A stretch of DNA of 64,000 bases from SZUA-36 sp963759155. GTDB lineage: Bacteria > Pseudomonadota > Gammaproteobacteria > Xanthomonadales > SZUA-36. Positions 36,504 to 44,347 of the stretch are shown piece by piece. Below the pieces are notes generated by a model. It did no database searches and was not told where the DNA came from. It saw only the letters and a list, made by a program, of their open reading frames with translations. Positions within the stretch are counted from its first letter, which is position 1, and every line of letters begins with the position of its first letter. The DNA is taken from the NCBI GenBank assembly GCA_963759155.1, contig CAVWXX010000008.1, positions 62,001 through 126,000 on the forward strand. The letters run 5' to 3'. The position numbers and the translations under genes are program-made.

Positions 36504-38669
36504 TTGAGAGCAATAAAGTTTTTATTGGTAGTATTGATCAGTACCTCCGCCTGGGCGGTTAGCCAGCCAGCGGAACAGGTCACGTTCAAACCCAGCCTGG
36601 AGCAGCGTCTTCGTAGTAACCTGGCGACCAAGTTCCTGGCCAACTGGCATTATAAAGACACCCGTCTTGATGATGAGCTATCGGAGAAAATCTTCGAAGC
36701 GTACCTGGATTTACTGGACCCGAATTACAGTTTCTTCCTCGCCACCGATATTGAAACCTTCTCTCCTTACCGGTTGCGTATGGATGACGCCCTGCAGCAT
36801 TCCGACCCAACACCTGCCTATGAAATGTTCAACGTGTATGTTGAGCGGGTCAAGGAACGTGTGATTTTTGCCCGGGCGCAACTTAAGCAACCCATGGATT
36901 TCACCGTTGACGAAAATTACACCTGGGATCGGGAGGATATCAAGTGGGCCAAGTCGGAAGCCGAACTCGATGAATTTTGGCGTCAACGTGTTAAAAATGA
37001 TTATCTGCGTCTGCGTCTGACCGACAAGGATGACGAAGCCATTGTCGAAACCCTCGACGATCGTTATGAAAACCTGGACCGACGCATTACAGAATTAAAC
37101 TCCGATGATATTTTCCAGTTTTTCATGAATGCTTTTGCACAATCCATCGAACCGCATACCGCATACATGTCACCGCGTAGCTCGGAAAATTTTGAAATTT
37201 CGATGCGTTTGTCACTCGAAGGTATCGGAGCCTTGCTGGGCCGGGAAAATGAATATACCAGTATTGCCAGTGTTGTCCCCGGTGGCCCGGCAGACAAACA
37301 GGGTCAACTCAAGGCCGGTGACAAGGTGCTCGCGGTGGGACAGGGTAAGGACGGAAAAATGCAGGATGTTGTCGGCTGGCGGGTTGATGACGTCGTTGAA
37401 AAGATCCGCGGCGCCAAACATACCATTGTGCGGCTGGAAGTCCTGCATGAAGACTCCGGGCCTGAAGGTCCGACCGAAATTATCGAAATCGTTCGTGATG
37501 AGGTCAAGCTGGAAGAGCAGGCCGCCAAAAGCCGTATCATCGAAGTGCCGGGTGAAAATGAAGAAATGGTCAAGGTCGGTGTCATTGACCTGCCGGTGTT
37601 TTACCTCGACTTTAATGGCCGTGCAAAAAACCTTCCCGACTACCGTTCAAGTACCCGTGATGTAAGAAGGCTGATCAAAGAAATGCAAGCCGAGGGTATC
37701 AAGGGTCTGATCGTTGATCTGCGCAACAACGGTGGTGGCTCATTACTCGAAGCAACGACCTTGACCGGCTTGTTTATCGATGAGGGGCCTGTGGTACAGG
37801 TGCGCAATTCCAGTGGTCGTATCAGCACCGAGGAAGATACAGACCCCGGCATGGCATGGGATGGCCCGCTGGCGGTCTTGGTCAACCGGTACAGCGCCTC
37901 CGCTTCGGAGATTTTTGCGGCAGCCATTCAGGATTACGGTCGTGGTTTGATTATTGGTGAAACCACATTCGGTAAGGGTACCGTGCAGAACCTGGTGGAT
38001 CTTGATGATTATGCCCCCCCCAACGATTCGGGAAAAATGGGACAGTTGAAGATCACCATGGCACAGTTTTTCCGTGTGAATGGCGGTTCGACACAAAACC
38101 GTGGCGTTGAGCCGGACATCCGGTTTCCTTCCGCCGGTGATCCCGAGGACTACGGCGAGCGGTCACTTGACAATGCCTTACCCTGGACCAGCATACCGAC
38201 CGCCAACTATGAGCGTGAAGGGGAGCTTGATCGCATGGTGGCAGTCACCGATTTTCGGTATCAGGACAGGATAGCCAGTGATCAGGAGTTCTCCTGGTTG
38301 CTCAGTGATGTTGAGGAGTTCAACCTCAACAAGGACAAGAAGGAAATATCCTTGCTCGAATCCACCCGTCGTGAAGAGATGGAAAAGGACGAGGCCAAGC
38401 GCAAAGCCAGGAAAGCAGCACGTGACGACAATGGTCCATTGCTGGAAGAAACAGATACCCTGGCGGACGCGGGCGAACCACCCGAAGCCGGTGTAGATGA
38501 TGACGCGGCAACGGATGAAGACGAGGAAGAGGACGATCGCCCTGACCTGTTATTGCGTGAGTCAGCGCGTATCGTCGGCGATATGATTGAGCTTGGCAAC
38601 GATGAGCCAACACTGGCCAAGCAGTTTTCATTGCTGGGCAAGGACGTGTCATCAGACAGCCTTAATTAG
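36504..38669 (+). CDS. prc: Tail-specific (carboxy-terminal processing) protease Prc
   Basis: A 721-residue periplasmic S41 protease with signal peptide, an N-terminal helical domain, a PDZ domain (SLEGIGALLGRENEYTSI onward, GDKVLAVGQG) and the S41 core. The Ser/Lys dyad is in NRYSASASE (serine about 466) and FGKGTVQ (lysine 491). The C-terminal DUF3340 region carries an unusually acidic stretch (about residues 655-680). The start is a TTG with GGAG nine bases upstream. In E. coli, Prc trims PBP3 and degrades the hydrolase MepS; the nearby wall genes suggest a like role. Confidence 0.96.
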   Translation: MRAIKFLLVVLISTSAWAVSQPAEQVTFKPSLEQRLRSNLATKFLANWHYKDTRLDDELSEKIFEAYLDLLDPNYSFFLATDIETFSPYRLRMDDALQHSDPTPAYEMFNVYVERVKERVIFARAQLKQPMDFTVDENYTWDREDIKWAKSEAELDEFWRQRVKNDYLRLRLTDKDDEAIVETLDDRYENLDRRITELNSDDIFQFFMNAFAQSIEPHTAYMSPRSSENFEISMRLSLEGIGALLGRENEYTSIASVVPGGPADKQGQLKAGDKVLAVGQGKDGKMQDVVGWRVDDVVEKIRGAKHTIVRLEVLHEDSGPEGPTEIIEIVRDEVKLEEQAAKSRIIEVPGENEEMVKVGVIDLPVFYLDFNGRAKNLPDYRSSTRDVRRLIKEMQAEGIKGLIVDLRNNGGGSLLEATTLTGLFIDEGPVVQVRNSSGRISTEEDTDPGMAWDGPLAVLVNRYSASASEIFAAAIQDYGRGLIIGETTFGKGTVQNLVDLDDYAPPNDSGKMGQLKITMAQFFRVNGGSTQNRGVEPDIRFPSAGDPEDYGERSLDNALPWTSIPTANYEREGELDRMVAVTDFRYQDRIASDQEFSWLLSDVEEFNLNKDKKEISLLESTRREEMEKDEAKRKARKAARDDNGPLLEETDTLADAGEPPEAGVDDDAATDEDEEEDDRPDLLLRESARIVGDMIELGNDEPTLAKQFSLLGKDVSSDSLN

Positions 38670-38711
38670 CACACCGCGGGTCAAACTCCCGCCGGTCGCT
38701 CAAGCTTGACC

Positions 38712-38747
38712 AAAACCGCTGCGTAAGTGATTACGCAGCGGTTTTTT
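38712..38747 (+). terminator. Rho-independent terminator after prc
   Basis: AAAACCGCTGCGTAA pairs with TTACGCAGCGGTTTT around a 4-base loop, followed by a T-run (six Ts in total), a textbook intrinsic terminator. Confidence 0.93.
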
Positions 38748-38801
38748 AATGGCTGCGTGACGGGTAAAATACAGTTTGGGTTTCTTCAGGGGATGAATAT
38801 T

Positions 38802-39383
38802 ATGAAGCGGATTTTGTTTGTTTTAAGTCTCGTGATCACAAGCATGAGTTGTCATGGTGATCAGCCGGTCGGTGTTGACACACAGGCGGAGTCGGCGAAT
38901 GCCAAAGCTGCCATCAAGGAATTGGCCGGCGCGTTGCAGAAAGAGCTCAAGGGCGCCATGCAAGCCGGCGGGCCCGTTGCGGCCATTGGTGTTTGCAATA
39001 CGCAGGCCATGCCAATCACTCAAAAAGCAGCAACTGAACACGGCTTGCGTTTGAGTCGCGTGAGTCTCAAAAACCGCAACCCTGCCAACCTCGCCAATGA
39101 CTGGCAAGCTGCTGTCCTGAATGATTTTGAGCAAAAGAAAGAGGCTGGAGGGGACCTGGCCAGTCTTGCCTGGTCAGAAACCGTGACTGTTGATGGCGGA
39201 AAAGAGTTTCGTTTTATGAAGGCCATACCAACAGCGGCAGTTTGCCTGAATTGCCATGGTGCGGATATTTCGCCTGAAGTCAGCCAGGTACTGGCAGGTC
39301 TCTACCCCGATGACAGGGCAACAGGGTACTCTGAAGGTGATATACGTGGCGCTTTTGTAGCCATCCGTCAGGTGTCAGACTAA
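38802..39383 (+). CDS. DUF3365 (Tll0287-like) haem-binding protein
   Basis: A 193-residue exported protein with a signal peptide (MKRILFVLSLVITSMSC, possibly a lipoprotein) and the DUF3365 domain. A c-type haem motif is present as CLNCHG near residue 150, preceded by KAIPTAAV. The family is a haem-based sensor or redox domain, here free of any attached kinase. The ATG at 38802 is preceded by AGGGGA eight bases upstream. It stands alone after the prc terminator. Confidence 0.88.
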   Translation: MKRILFVLSLVITSMSCHGDQPVGVDTQAESANAKAAIKELAGALQKELKGAMQAGGPVAAIGVCNTQAMPITQKAATEHGLRLSRVSLKNRNPANLANDWQAAVLNDFEQKKEAGGDLASLAWSETVTVDGGKEFRFMKAIPTAAVCLNCHGADISPEVSQVLAGLYPDDRATGYSEGDIRGAFVAIRQVSD

Positions 39384-39473
39384 ACAAGCCCATACAACTC
39401 GAATGGGTTTTGATGATGTCAGGGGAGGTTCCCCTGACATTGGTATTTCGCTGAGTATCGTCAGCTTGTTCTT

Positions 39474-39725
39474 TCAGCCTTTCTTTATCAAGCCGACAAA
39501 AAACAAAAGTATGGCTGCACCTATGGTGGCAGTAACGATTGCTCCGATCATTCCACCTGTTGAAATTCCCAGCAAGCCAAACACGTAACCACCAATGACG
39601 GCGCCGATAATACCGACAACGATATTGCCAAAAAGGCCAAAGCCGCCGCCTTTCATCAGGGTGCCTGCTAACCAGCCTGCGATGGCGCCAATAAATAAAA
39701 ATGCGATTAACCCGGTTGATTCCAT
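39474..39725 (-). CDS. GlsB/YeaQ/YmgE-family small membrane protein
   Basis: An 83-residue protein made of three glycine-rich membrane helices (IGAIAGWLAGTLMKGGGFGL, GIIGAVIGGYVFGLLG, IVTATIGAAILLFFVGLI). The family is often stress-induced and of unknown mechanism. Confidence 0.92.
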   Translation of the reverse strand: MESTGLIAFLFIGAIAGWLAGTLMKGGGFGLFGNIVVGIIGAVIGGYVFGLLGISTGGMIGAIVTATIGAAILLFFVGLIKKG

Positions 39726-39788
39726 TGTTGTTTCTCCGTTTGTTCCGGTAAGTATTTCCGCTAATTCAGTGTGGTGAAAGTAGTATGA

Positions 39789-40139
39789 CTACTTCTTGAG
39801 CCAGTTCCCGTTTGTATCCCGGATGTAGTTGCCCCTGAGGGTTTTTTCGATAGCGGTCATGCCACCTACTTTTTCAACTTCGGAAAGGCTTGTACCCTGT
39901 TTGGCAGCGATTTCCTGATAACCGGCCTTTCGCTTGGCATTGGTGTCATTGACCAGTTTCTTGATATTCGGGGGTACGTTCTGTGTGACCAGGCCGAGAT
40001 AACCATTGGCCTGCTCACCGATCAGGCCATCCGCCTTGGGTTGTGTTAACGGGCTGTTGGCGACAGCAACAGATACCGCTAACAGGCTGATAAGCAACGC
40101 TGCAAAAATCTGTCTGATCCAATTATTTGATTTCATCAT
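39789..40139 (-). CDS. ydbL: YdbL-family (DUF1318) periplasmic protein
   Basis: A 116-residue secreted protein: signal peptide ending near SVAVA, then the DUF1318 core (KADGLIGEQANGYLGLV, NAKRKAGYQEIAAKQG). It is third in the ydbH-ynbE-ydbL order, 65 bp after ynbE. In E. coli, YdbL is reported to influence the YdbH-YnbE lipid-transport bridge. Two ATGs (40139 and 40136) fit the start. Confidence 0.92.
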   Translation of the reverse strand: MMKSNNWIRQIFAALLISLLAVSVAVANSPLTQPKADGLIGEQANGYLGLVTQNVPPNIKKLVNDTNAKRKAGYQEIAAKQGTSLSEVEKVGGMTAIEKTLRGNYIRDTNGNWLKK

Positions 40140-40203
40140 CCTGTTTCCATTTCTTAGATTCACGTGATTAATATACATTCTGTTACTTCGTCAGATTCGG
40201 GTA

Positions 40204-40383
40204 TCAGAACAAATCGTCTTCAAGCAATTCTTCAACCTGCTTTTCAACCTTAATCAGGATTTCGTGCTTGATATTGATGTTCATGTTGATTTCAATCGGC
40301 TTGTCGGGCGCCTCAACCTTGACGGTTGGTGTGCATGCCACAGCCAGAAATATCATTGCTAGCAGAAGTATTATTCGATTCAT
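40204..40383 (-). CDS. ynbE: YnbE-like outer-membrane lipoprotein
   Basis: A 59-residue lipoprotein with lipobox LAVAC near residue 17 and the YnbE signature TPTVKVEAPDKPIEINMNI. In E. coli, YnbE forms a beta-stranded bridge with the C-terminus of YdbH between inner and outer membranes. It lies 80 bp after ydbH. The ATG at 40383 is chosen; an in-frame ATG at 40407 adds eight polar residues before the signal peptide. Confidence 0.92.
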   Translation of the reverse strand: MNRIILLLAMIFLAVACTPTVKVEAPDKPIEINMNINIKHEILIKVEKQVEELLEDDLF

Positions 40384-40462
40384 TTTGTCACCACTGGTCT
40401 GATTCATCTAGGACATACACTAACAGCTTGTCCTGAATTTTGCCTGAACGCGTGCGGATTGG

Positions 40463-42976
40463 CTACCGGCTTTTAATCTGCTTCAAAATCGACTCCTCAA
40501 AACTGCCGGTCATGAACATGGCTTCGAAAAGTTCCGGTAGTAAACCGTTCACATTCAAATTAAATACCACCGGGTGGCCGCCATATAAATCCGGATTTTT
40601 ACCTTCGAGGCGAATGGCGATCACGTAGTTGCCGTCGGATTGGTAATTCAAGGTTCCGGAAAGGTCCTTGTACTGGAAGTTCTCCAGTGCCTGCAGACCA
40701 ATATTGCTACCCGCGACACCTTCCTTTGTATAGGCCAGCCGGCCGGGCGCGGTTGATTGAAATGTCCCATTGTTGACATAAATTCCGGTCTGGTCGCTAC
40801 CTATCGGTAATGAAATGTCCAGAAAACCAGTGCCCGCCAGACCGTCTATATCTGCGTAAGCGAGTAGCTTCTCCAGGTTGATATGGCCGAGCTCAATGGT
40901 GGTTTCTGCAATCCTGTTACTTAAATACTGCAATTTGCCAAGCTGAAGCTGTCCGTCAAATACCTCCGCATAGATGTCCTTCATCTTAAAATTTTCAGTA
41001 TCTTCAAATTCAAGCCCGGCTTTGATGTTTGCCACATCAATACCGCCCGCCAGCGAGATTGTTTCGATCGAAACCGGGCCAATGGCCGACAGTGTTTTGT
41101 CGTAGGTCGTGCGCAGGGTGAAGTTGGCTTTCCGGGCGCTGCTTTTCGACATTGAAGCGCCGGCATCATAGGCTTTGATACTTAGTTTGGCGGTGATCTC
41201 ATCATCCACCAGGATGTCACCCTCTAGTTTGACCATGCCGTCACTCAATTTGATCGAGGAGGGCAATTCAAAATGAGCCACTGTTAGTAATGGCTTCAAT
41301 TTTGTGAGTTTGATGGAAGTGGGTGGCAATTTGATGCTCCATCGCTGGCGTTCGGTGTCACCTGCAAACTCAAACGGTATTTTCGTACCACCGTTAAAAT
41401 TCATGACGCCGGTACCGCTGGAACTGGTCTCGCCGAGCAGGGTGTATTGGATATCAAAGTCGAAACCTGTCCAGGTCTCGTTGTCGAATTCGCTGCTAAA
41501 CCCCTGTGTAACAATGTCCAGGTTTCCCGTCAGCTTGATCAGGTCAAGTTCCTTCCAGTCCAGTTCAAGTGTTTCAACGGAAACGGCACCGGGTGTTATT
41601 CGGGTTTGTTCCAAAGTGCCGGCACCGGTACTGAAATACGTGCCGTCCCGTATGACCAGGTCGGTCGTGACGGACAATCCATCCGCTTCAATTTGCAGGG
41701 TGTCTGAAGCAAAGGACACCGGTGCGCTAACGTTTAAGTCCAGTGCAACCAGGCCCTCTGCCGTTATTGATGCCGGCGCTTGCAGGTCATTCATATGAAC
41801 CTGCAGGCTGCTTGACTGCAGTGTCAGGTTTTGAGTGCTGGACTGCAGCTTGATATTAACATCGCCGATAAACGAGGCAGCAGAACGGTCACCCATAAGA
41901 AACATGAATTGACTGTTTGAACCAAGCGCTGTTTGAATTCTTGCCTCGGAGCGGGGTGTATATTGCAGTGCAGGAACAGCATGCCTGAGTATTGCATCGA
42001 TCCGGGAAGTATCACCCTGATAGTCCAGCATGGCAGGTACGGGCAGCGTGACTTCGATTTTGTCTCCATCTCGATTGGCCACAAGTGCTGCGCTAATATC
42101 CAGTGTCCCTCTATCAGATACAAGCCGTAAATTTTCAGTTGTCAGAGAAAGCCGTTCAATCTCTTGCAGGTCCCGGCCCGCAAAGTCTGCATGAATCTCA
42201 AGCCTGCCACCGAGTTGGCTGAATACGCGTCCGGTGAAGCCAGCGAGAAGCGAGTCAAGCCACTCCCGGTTGGCCAATTCGGCATTGAGCCCGACATTCA
42301 TCCGGGTAACGGTTTTTGACGGCAGGTGGTCCTGCTTCATTTCCACGACCAGCCAGGGCGATGAGCCGGTACTGGACGGAAAACGTATTCCTGCATTGAT
42401 CATTTGCGGGCTGACATCAACTTCAAGCCGGCCTTTAAAACGAAGGGATTCAGCGATCAATACCTGGCTGGTCAGTTGAAAACTATTGTCTGAACGAGGG
42501 CTTAGGACAAAGGCGTCGAAATCAAACAGCAGGGGCCGGCTAGTCACGTCAAGCAAACCGGTCTCCCTGTGCACTTTCACCCGTACCTGACCAATTGATA
42601 GCTGCGGAAGATTGCCGGACAGATTTGTTACCGGTAATGACAGATCATCCAATGTCGGAATATCGGAGGCGCCGATGTCGGGAGCACCCATGTAGACATC
42701 AACGACAAGCTGGCCAATATCCGTTTCAAGACCGCGGTAGGTAAAATGAAGATCGGACGATGTCAATGCGATTCCAACGGGACCCAGTGCCCCCTCTACG
42801 CGCAACAGACCAACATTGATGCCTGTCAGGCCCGGATAGCCGCTTTGCAACTCTTGCAGTTGCCAACCTGGTGGTAATTGCCTGGCAAGGATGTGTGACA
42901 ACCAAATGGGTGCCGCCGCATAAATACCTGCGCAAACAAGACACAGGATCAGAAACGACTTCAGCAGAGGTCTCAT
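40463..42976 (-). CDS. ydbH: AsmA-like envelope protein YdbH
   Basis: An 837-residue protein anchored by one N-terminal helix (SFLILCLVCAGIYAAAPIW), followed by long beta-rich repeats. Its C-terminus has the DUF748/DctA-YdbH-type segments (LAYADIDGLAGTGFLDISLPIG and LNVNGLLPELFEAMF). With TamB and YhdP, YdbH moves phospholipids to the outer membrane in E. coli. Length is close to that of E. coli YdbH (about 880). It is followed by its partner genes ynbE and ydbL. Confidence 0.92.
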   Translation of the reverse strand: MRPLLKSFLILCLVCAGIYAAAPIWLSHILARQLPPGWQLQELQSGYPGLTGINVGLLRVEGALGPVGIALTSSDLHFTYRGLETDIGQLVVDVYMGAPDIGASDIPTLDDLSLPVTNLSGNLPQLSIGQVRVKVHRETGLLDVTSRPLLFDFDAFVLSPRSDNSFQLTSQVLIAESLRFKGRLEVDVSPQMINAGIRFPSSTGSSPWLVVEMKQDHLPSKTVTRMNVGLNAELANREWLDSLLAGFTGRVFSQLGGRLEIHADFAGRDLQEIERLSLTTENLRLVSDRGTLDISAALVANRDGDKIEVTLPVPAMLDYQGDTSRIDAILRHAVPALQYTPRSEARIQTALGSNSQFMFLMGDRSAASFIGDVNIKLQSSTQNLTLQSSSLQVHMNDLQAPASITAEGLVALDLNVSAPVSFASDTLQIEADGLSVTTDLVIRDGTYFSTGAGTLEQTRITPGAVSVETLELDWKELDLIKLTGNLDIVTQGFSSEFDNETWTGFDFDIQYTLLGETSSSGTGVMNFNGGTKIPFEFAGDTERQRWSIKLPPTSIKLTKLKPLLTVAHFELPSSIKLSDGMVKLEGDILVDDEITAKLSIKAYDAGASMSKSSARKANFTLRTTYDKTLSAIGPVSIETISLAGGIDVANIKAGLEFEDTENFKMKDIYAEVFDGQLQLGKLQYLSNRIAETTIELGHINLEKLLAYADIDGLAGTGFLDISLPIGSDQTGIYVNNGTFQSTAPGRLAYTKEGVAGSNIGLQALENFQYKDLSGTLNYQSDGNYVIAIRLEGKNPDLYGGHPVVFNLNVNGLLPELFEAMFMTGSFEESILKQIKSR

Positions 42977-43008
42977 TTTTGTCAGGGACGCCGGTTTAGT
43001 TGAATACG

Positions 43009-43932
43009 CTACTTATGTTCTTTCTCTGCGGGTTTGAAAAGCAGCGAAAAGGGTTTTTCATCTTCATCCTGTCCGTTCAATGCCAGGCTGCCCGAATAAA
43101 AGCTGAAACTGGCGACCTGTGAAAGCGCCTTCAGATACAGGTTCTCAACTACCATCAAGTGGTCCGGACACATCATTCGCGTACCCATTGTCGGGCCGAT
43201 TAGGATATCACCCGGGTTGTCACCTTCCTCGATACCGGCGGAATAACGATTGCACGCGCTTTTGCCTGAAACCTGTCCCGCGTTAAATGACAGTGTGACC
43301 AAGGCGTCGTCGGGTAATGGCTCCTGGCGGTTGATGTGAGTCAAAAGCCAGTCAGTTCCATCCAGTATGTTCAGGGAAAGCTTGCCTGTCACTTCCATAT
43401 CACCCTCCGTTAATTGCCTGTCTTCCAGGGTCCAGGTGCGGGTTGCAAGCTGGGTTGGACAACACATCGGGTCACTCTCTCCAGCCTGCAGAACTTCAAT
43501 GATAATCCGGCCGGACTCGAGCTCTCCTGATCGGAGTTTGACGCGGTCACCCAGCAGGGCGGTTGATATGTTCCGGTACCCACCATTTTCCGGTTTCATC
43601 ACGGCGATGTAACTATTGCTTCCCGTACCGCCCGAGCTTTGCCACAGGACGACGACCGTTTCTTCCTGTCCATCACCATCCAGATCACCGGTGAAACACA
43701 TATCCTTGAGCAGGCCAACACGGGGTCGGGATGCACCCCCTTCCGCGTATACCTGTCCTTCCCAGTAACCGTCAACCAGTGTGACAGCCTGGTCTTCAAT
43801 ACCGTTATAAGTGGCGTTTCCCAGCTTGCTGATAAAAGCCCCGCTGTCGCAGGCAAAACCCGCTTGAGTGATCAATGCACTGCTTATGCCGGCCAATAAA
43901 ATGATCGCATGTCGTAAGCGAGCGTTTTTCAT
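43009..43932 (-). CDS. Secreted META-domain protein with EF-hand-like loop
   Basis: A 307-residue exported protein. After a signal peptide (ending near TQAGFA) the first half has a calcium-loop-like GDLDGDGQEETVVVLW stretch of the kind seen in FG-GAP/EF-hand proteins. The second half is a META (HslJ-like, DUF306) domain: W-L-LTHIN, GKSACNRYSAGIEEG, GTRMMC. Cysteines occur throughout, suggesting disulfides. The start at 43932 has GGAGG eight bases upstream. It precedes ydbH with a 32-bp gap, perhaps in the same transcript. Function unknown. Confidence 0.82.
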   Translation of the reverse strand: MKNARLRHAIILLAGISSALITQAGFACDSGAFISKLGNATYNGIEDQAVTLVDGYWEGQVYAEGGASRPRVGLLKDMCFTGDLDGDGQEETVVVLWQSSGGTGSNSYIAVMKPENGGYRNISTALLGDRVKLRSGELESGRIIIEVLQAGESDPMCCPTQLATRTWTLEDRQLTEGDMEVTGKLSLNILDGTDWLLTHINRQEPLPDDALVTLSFNAGQVSGKSACNRYSAGIEEGDNPGDILIGPTMGTRMMCPDHLMVVENLYLKALSQVASFSFYSGSLALNGQDEDEKPFSLLFKPAEKEHK

Positions 43933-43968
43933 TAAGTTATCCTCCATTGCTGTTGATGTTGGCAGGTT

Positions 43969-44178
43969 TTAACCGGTGAAAAAGTCAAACACGTTACCGA
44001 GGGTAGAAACATCTCGTTTGAAGAATTCAGTGAAGCCGCATTTTTCGCAGGTCACCGCGCTATATTTCTTGTTCTGCACATCAAATATACGTGACCAAAA
44101 GCCGCCGGCCACGCGAATTTCACCCGTTTCGTACTCGCTACCGTCGCATCGCATACAACGCCATCTTCTGTGTTTCAT
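43969..44178 (-). CDS. Small zinc-ribbon protein (YpzJ/COG3478-like)
   Basis: A 69-residue protein with two CxxC pairs: CMRC near residue 8 and CEKCGFTEFF near residue 44, the pattern of a nucleic-acid- or protein-binding zinc ribbon. The sequence between (ETGEIRVAGGFWSRIFDVQNKKY) matches this small family. It lies 37 bp ahead of the META-domain gene, same strand. Confidence 0.87.
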   Translation of the reverse strand: MKHRRWRCMRCDGSEYETGEIRVAGGFWSRIFDVQNKKYSAVTCEKCGFTEFFKRDVSTLGNVFDFFTG

Positions 44179-44347
44179 GAGACCATTCCTTTATTGTGTT
44201 AAGTCGATCGTGCCGGGATCTGCATCAAGTTTAGCGCGCTTACCTGAAAAAGACCTTCATACCGATGATAAAGTTTCTTCCGGCTGTATGGATCCGGTCA
44301 AATGATTTCTCCATGCTTGCCGTCCCCGACTGCTAGAATTCATCGTT

